Part shown: positions 5,953 through 7,732 of the stretch, piece by piece | Layout: every line of letters begins with the position of its first letter | Position numbering within the stretch: position 1 is the stretch's first letter | Source of the DNA: Caryophanales bacterium UBA970 | GTDB lineage: Bacteria > Bacillota_I > Bacilli_A > RFN20 > CAG-826 | Reading direction: 5' to 3' | Assembly: GCA_002292805.1 (NCBI GenBank) | Contig: DBCA01000119.1 | Span: forward strand, 4,649-12,380 | Length of the DNA: 7,732 nt | The notes under the pieces: model-generated | Told to the model about the DNA's origin: nothing | What the model saw: the letters and a program-made list of their open reading frames with translations, nothing else | The model's database searches: none | Made by a program: the position numbers and the translations under genes

Positions 5953-6522
5953 CTATTTCTTAGCCGCGGCAGTAGGTGCAGCAGCTGCAGCAGCACGCTT
6001 ACCTTCTTTGCGGATAATTCTTTCACCTTTGTAACGAATCCCTTTACCTTGATATGGTTCAGGTGGACGTTGCATCCGAATCGTCGCTGCGGTTTCACCA
6101 ACCGCTTGTTTATCGACACCTTCAATGACGAGCTTGGTATTTTCATTGACGGTGACTTTAACCCCAGGTAATGGTTTGACGACCACAGGATGAGAAAAAC
6201 CAATCGACATTTCTAAGAGAGGTCCTTTGATGATGGCCCGGAAACCAATCCCGACCAAATCAAGTTCTTCTTTAAAACCGACAGAAACCCCAGTCACCGC
6301 ATTGGCGATAATCGCGCGGGTGGTTCCATGAATCTTTTTGACATCTTCGGTATCATTAGGACGAGCGAGTTTAAGGTTCGTACCTTCTTGTTTTAAAGTG
6401 AAACCTTTGGGTAAAGGTAAGGATAACTTACCCTTGGGTCCTTCAAAGTTAACCATGCCACCTTGGATGGCAAACTTAACGTTGGCTGGTAATGGAATTA
6501 ATTTATTTCCAACACGTGACAT
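5953..6522 (-). CDS. rplF: 50S ribosomal protein L6 with Ala-rich C-terminal tail
   Basis: This encodes L6 (uL6), located near the GTPase-associated centre and the sarcin-ricin loop of the large subunit. The 189-residue product has the expected two tandem homologous domains: MSRVGNKLIPLP...GPKGKLSLPLP in the first, and the second ending in the signature RPPEPYQGKGIRYKGE (152-167). The family usually ends soon after the RRKEGK motif at about 178-180 residues. Here RIIRKEGKR is followed by an Ala-rich stretch (177-187, AAAAAAPTAAA) and a final KK. The ATG at 6522 has TAGGAG upstream, which contains the rpsH stop. The gaps are 11 bases to rpsH and 12 to rplR. The tail is encoded without a frame change, so it is a real C-terminal addition rather than a frameshift artefact as far as the sequence shows. 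Confidence 0.97.
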   Translation of the reverse strand: MSRVGNKLIPLPANVKFAIQGGMVNFEGPKGKLSLPLPKGFTLKQEGTNLKLARPNDTEDVKKIHGTTRAIIANAVTGVSVGFKEELDLVGIGFRAIIKGPLLEMSIGFSHPVVVKPLPGVKVTVNENTKLVIEGVDKQAVGETAATIRMQRPPEPYQGKGIRYKGERIIRKEGKRAAAAAAPTAAAKK

Positions 6523-6533
6523 ATATCAATCTC

Positions 6534-6932
6534 CTACCAGACGTAGGCAAGCACTTCGCCGCCTAAACCTTTTTCTCTTGCTTTTGCATCGGTCATGATG
6601 CCTTCAGAAGTGGAAATGATGGCCACACCAAGACCACGAATAACCCGTGGTAATTTGTCAACGGTGGCCGTGACTCTTAACCCAGGTTTAGAGATACGAC
6701 GAATTCCATTGATGACTCGAACAGAACCATTGTTCGCATACTTTAGTGAAAGAACGATTTGCTTTTTGCTATCGCCAATCACTTCAAAACTATTGATGAA
6801 ACCTTCATCCTTTAGGATAGAGGCCAAGCGAACTTTAATCCCACTACTTGGGAGCGTGACGGCCACTTGTTTTAACAAGTTTGCGTTACGAATTCTGGTG
6901 AGCATGTCGGCAATTGGATCGGTAAATGACAT
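6534..6932 (-). CDS. rpsH: 30S ribosomal protein S8
   Basis: This encodes S8 (uS8), a primary binder of 16S rRNA helix 21 needed for assembly of the small-subunit platform. In Escherichia coli S8 is also the translational repressor of the spc operon. The 132-residue product has a typical length, with [18 protein letters not shown] at the start, RISKPGLRV in the middle, and the hallmark [26 protein letters not shown] at 107-132. The final Trp is encoded by TGG, consistent with the standard code. The ATG at 6932 follows TAAGGAGG, which includes the rpsN stop. In E. coli the S8 target lies at the start of rplE; the corresponding region is at or beyond the right edge of this window, so I cannot test for such a site. 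Confidence 0.98.
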   Translation of the reverse strand: MSFTDPIADMLTRIRNANLLKQVAVTLPSSGIKVRLASILKDEGFINSFEVIGDSKKQIVLSLKYANNGSVRVINGIRRISKPGLRVTATVDKLPRVIRGLGVAIISTSEGIMTDAKAREKGLGGEVLAYVW

Positions 6933-6940
6933 ACGTTTTT

Positions 6941-6948
6941 CCTCCTTA
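6941..6948 (-). promoter_or_regulatory. Composite stop/Shine-Dalgarno element, clearest example (rpsN stop, rpsH ribosome binding site)
   Basis: The minus-strand TAAGGAGG merges the rpsN TAA stop with the rpsH Shine-Dalgarno. The same arrangement occurs at 7136-7142, 6531-6536, 5949-5955, 5586-5592, 4939-4945, 1367-1373 and 979-986 (the last as TAAAGGAG), eight junctions in all. A ribosome terminating on the upstream gene would sit on the next initiation site, which favours coupled, equal synthesis. The bases are seen; the coupling is inference. Confidence 0.75.
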
Positions 6949-7131
6949 CCAACTAGCCTTTTTCATCCCTGGAATTTCACCACGATGGGCGAGTTCCCGG
7001 AGACAAATTCGGCAAACTTTAAACTTTTGAATGACCGCACGAGGACGACCACAACGTTGGCAGCGTGTATACGCACGAACTGCAAACTTGGGTTTCTTTA
7101 ATTGACGTTGTACTGTCGAGGTTTTTGCCAT
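6946..7131 (-). CDS. rpsN: 30S ribosomal protein S14, zinc-binding type Z
   Basis: This encodes the short form of S14 (uS14), a protein of the small-subunit head. The 61-residue product carries Cys24-X2-Cys27-X12-Cys40-X2-Cys43, the four zinc ligands of the C+ form, in the context [13 protein letters not shown] and [18 protein letters not shown], and ends in KKASW. This differs from the roughly 100-residue zinc-free form typical of enteric bacteria. The ending and position are those of Firmicutes and Mollicutes, though several other phyla also carry type Z. The ATG at 7131 follows TAAGGAG, which includes the rplE stop. The gap to rplE is only 8 bases. It is complete and normal. Confidence 0.98.
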   Translation of the reverse strand: MAKTSTVQRQLKKPKFAVRAYTRCQRCGRPRAVIQKFKVCRICLRELAHRGEIPGMKKASW

Positions 7132-7139
7132 AATGCTCC

Positions 7140-7732
7140 TTACCGGTTGAATGGCATGCCTAATGCTTGTAATAAAGCATAAGCTTGCTCATCATTTTGT
7201 GCTGTGGTGACAATGACAATGTCCATGCCGCGAATCTTGTTGACGCGATCAAAGTTAATTTCAGGGAAAATCAATTGTTCTTTAATCCCTAAAGTATAGT
7301 TACCACGGCCATCAAAACTATTACGAGAGACCCCACGGAAATCACGGACACGTGGTAAGGCAATCGAGACGAGTTTATCTAAGAATTGATACATCTTTAC
7401 GCCACGTAATGTGACTTTGGTACCAATCGCTTGATTTTCTCTTAGCTTGAAGGTGGCAATGGATTTCTTTGATTTGGTGATCACTGGTTTTTGACCAGTA
7501 ATATCAGTAAGTTCTTTCACAGATTCTTCCAATAACTTGGCGTTACCTGTGGCATCACCAACACCGACGTTGACCACAATTTTTTCAACCTTAGGCACTT
7601 GCATGATGGATTTAAACTTCAATGTCTTAAAAAGTTCTGGCCGAATGTCTTTGAAGTATTTGGTTTGTAAACGCGAGGTCAATTTAACCGCAGGTTGAGA
7701 TTTGCTCACTTTTGCAGGAGCGACTTCTTTTG
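7140..7732 (-). CDS. rplE: 50S ribosomal protein L5 (5' end cut by window edge)
   Basis: This encodes L5 (uL5), which binds 5S rRNA in the central protuberance, contacts P-site tRNA and bridges to S13. Signatures include [50 protein letters not shown] (here [36 protein letters not shown]), and [11 protein letters not shown] near the C-terminus. A GTG at 7709 could start a 189-residue product, but it has no Shine-Dalgarno upstream (the preceding bases read CTCCTGCAAAA). The frame also stays open through KEVAPAK to the window edge. Every other gene with an independent start here has a strong site, so the true start is probably beyond 7732. Relative to Bacillus-type L5, which begins near [10 protein letters not shown], at least 18 residues of Ala/Pro/Lys/Ser-rich sequence precede the core. 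Identity is certain; the start is unknown. Confidence 0.95.
   Translation of the reverse strand, partial: KEVAPAKVSKSQPAVKLTSRLQTKYFKDIRPELFKTLKFKSIMQVPKVEKIVVNVGVGDATGNAKLLEESVKELTDITGQKPVITKSKKSIATFKLRENQAIGTKVTLRGVKMYQFLDKLVSIALPRVRDFRGVSRNSFDGRGNYTLGIKEQLIFPEINFDRVNKIRGMDIVIVTTAQNDEQAYALLQALGMPFNR

Noticed and set aside
5980..6000. GCAGCAGCTGCAGCAGC-like sequence as a possible hairpin or terminator
   Set aside because: It encodes the Ala run of L6, is not a true long inverted repeat, and is not followed by a T run on the transcribed strand.
6595..7101. Plus-strand ORF of 168 codons antisense to rpsH and rpsN
   Set aside because: Long antisense frames are common opposite ribosomal genes; the sequence resembles no family and both sense genes are intact.
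1..7732. Internal promoters, terminators, riboswitches or RNA genes
   Set aside because: Intergenic gaps are 5 to 30 bases and filled by ribosome binding sites; no hairpin with T run, tRNA cloverleaf or clear -35/-10 pair was seen.
1..7732. A hidden novel system (defence, toxin, mobile cargo) in the window
   Set aside because: Every stretch is accounted for by known housekeeping genes in conserved order; no unexplained sense-strand coding space remains.

Overview
The window is a stretch of the conserved bacterial ribosomal-protein supercluster (the spc operon running into the alpha operon). Every gene is on the minus strand, so transcription runs from the right edge (base 7732) to the left edge (base 1). 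In transcription order it holds rplE (5' end cut by the window edge), rpsN, rpsH, rplF, rplR, rpsE, rplO, secY, adk, map, infA, rpmJ, rpsM, rpsK and the 5' part of rpoA (its 3' end is cut). Fifteen genes are recognisable, and there is no non-coding stretch longer than 30 bases. I see no tRNA, rRNA, mobile element, CRISPR array, internal promoter or terminator.

Layout: 7732-4943 encodes ribosomal proteins L5, S14, S8, L6, L18 and S5. At 4929-4486 comes L15, directly after S5. The L30 gene (rpmD), which usually sits between them, is absent, because the gap is only 13 bases. At 4486-1724 lie rplO/secY/adk/map, joined by three consecutive stop/start overlaps of 1, 8 and 4 bases. At 1718-528 are IF1, L36, S13 and S11, and 497-1 encodes the N-terminal domain of the RNA polymerase alpha subunit. 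No rpsD (S4) gene lies between rpsK and rpoA, which is the Firmicutes/Mollicutes arrangement.

Organism: the zinc-binding (C+) forms of S14 and L36, the zinc-type LID of adenylate kinase (Cys-Cys-Cys-Asp), the gene order secY-adk-map-infA-rpmJ-rpsM-rpsK-rpoA, strong AGGAGG-like ribosome binding sites and a low-to-moderate GC content point to a Firmicutes/Tenericutes-type bacterium. Loss of L30 and a long Gly/Arg-rich N-terminal extension on S5 resemble Mollicutes and related deep Bacilli. UGG is used for Trp and UGA ends adk, so the Mycoplasma/Spiroplasma code (UGA=Trp) is not indicated. A candidate-phyla (CPR) bacterium, which also lacks L30, is a weaker alternative. The assignment is inference.

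How the genes work together: the products build both ribosomal subunits, start translation (IF1), mature nascent proteins (Map), insert membrane proteins (SecY), balance adenylate pools (Adk) and make RNA polymerase (RpoA). The most notable local features are a repeated junction design in which the upstream stop codon is embedded in the downstream Shine-Dalgarno sequence, low-complexity tails on S5, S11, L6 and probably L5, the missing L30, and two starts (adk, rplE) that a naive longest-ORF call would place wrongly. I found no sign of a new system; this is a housekeeping locus with lineage-specific variations.
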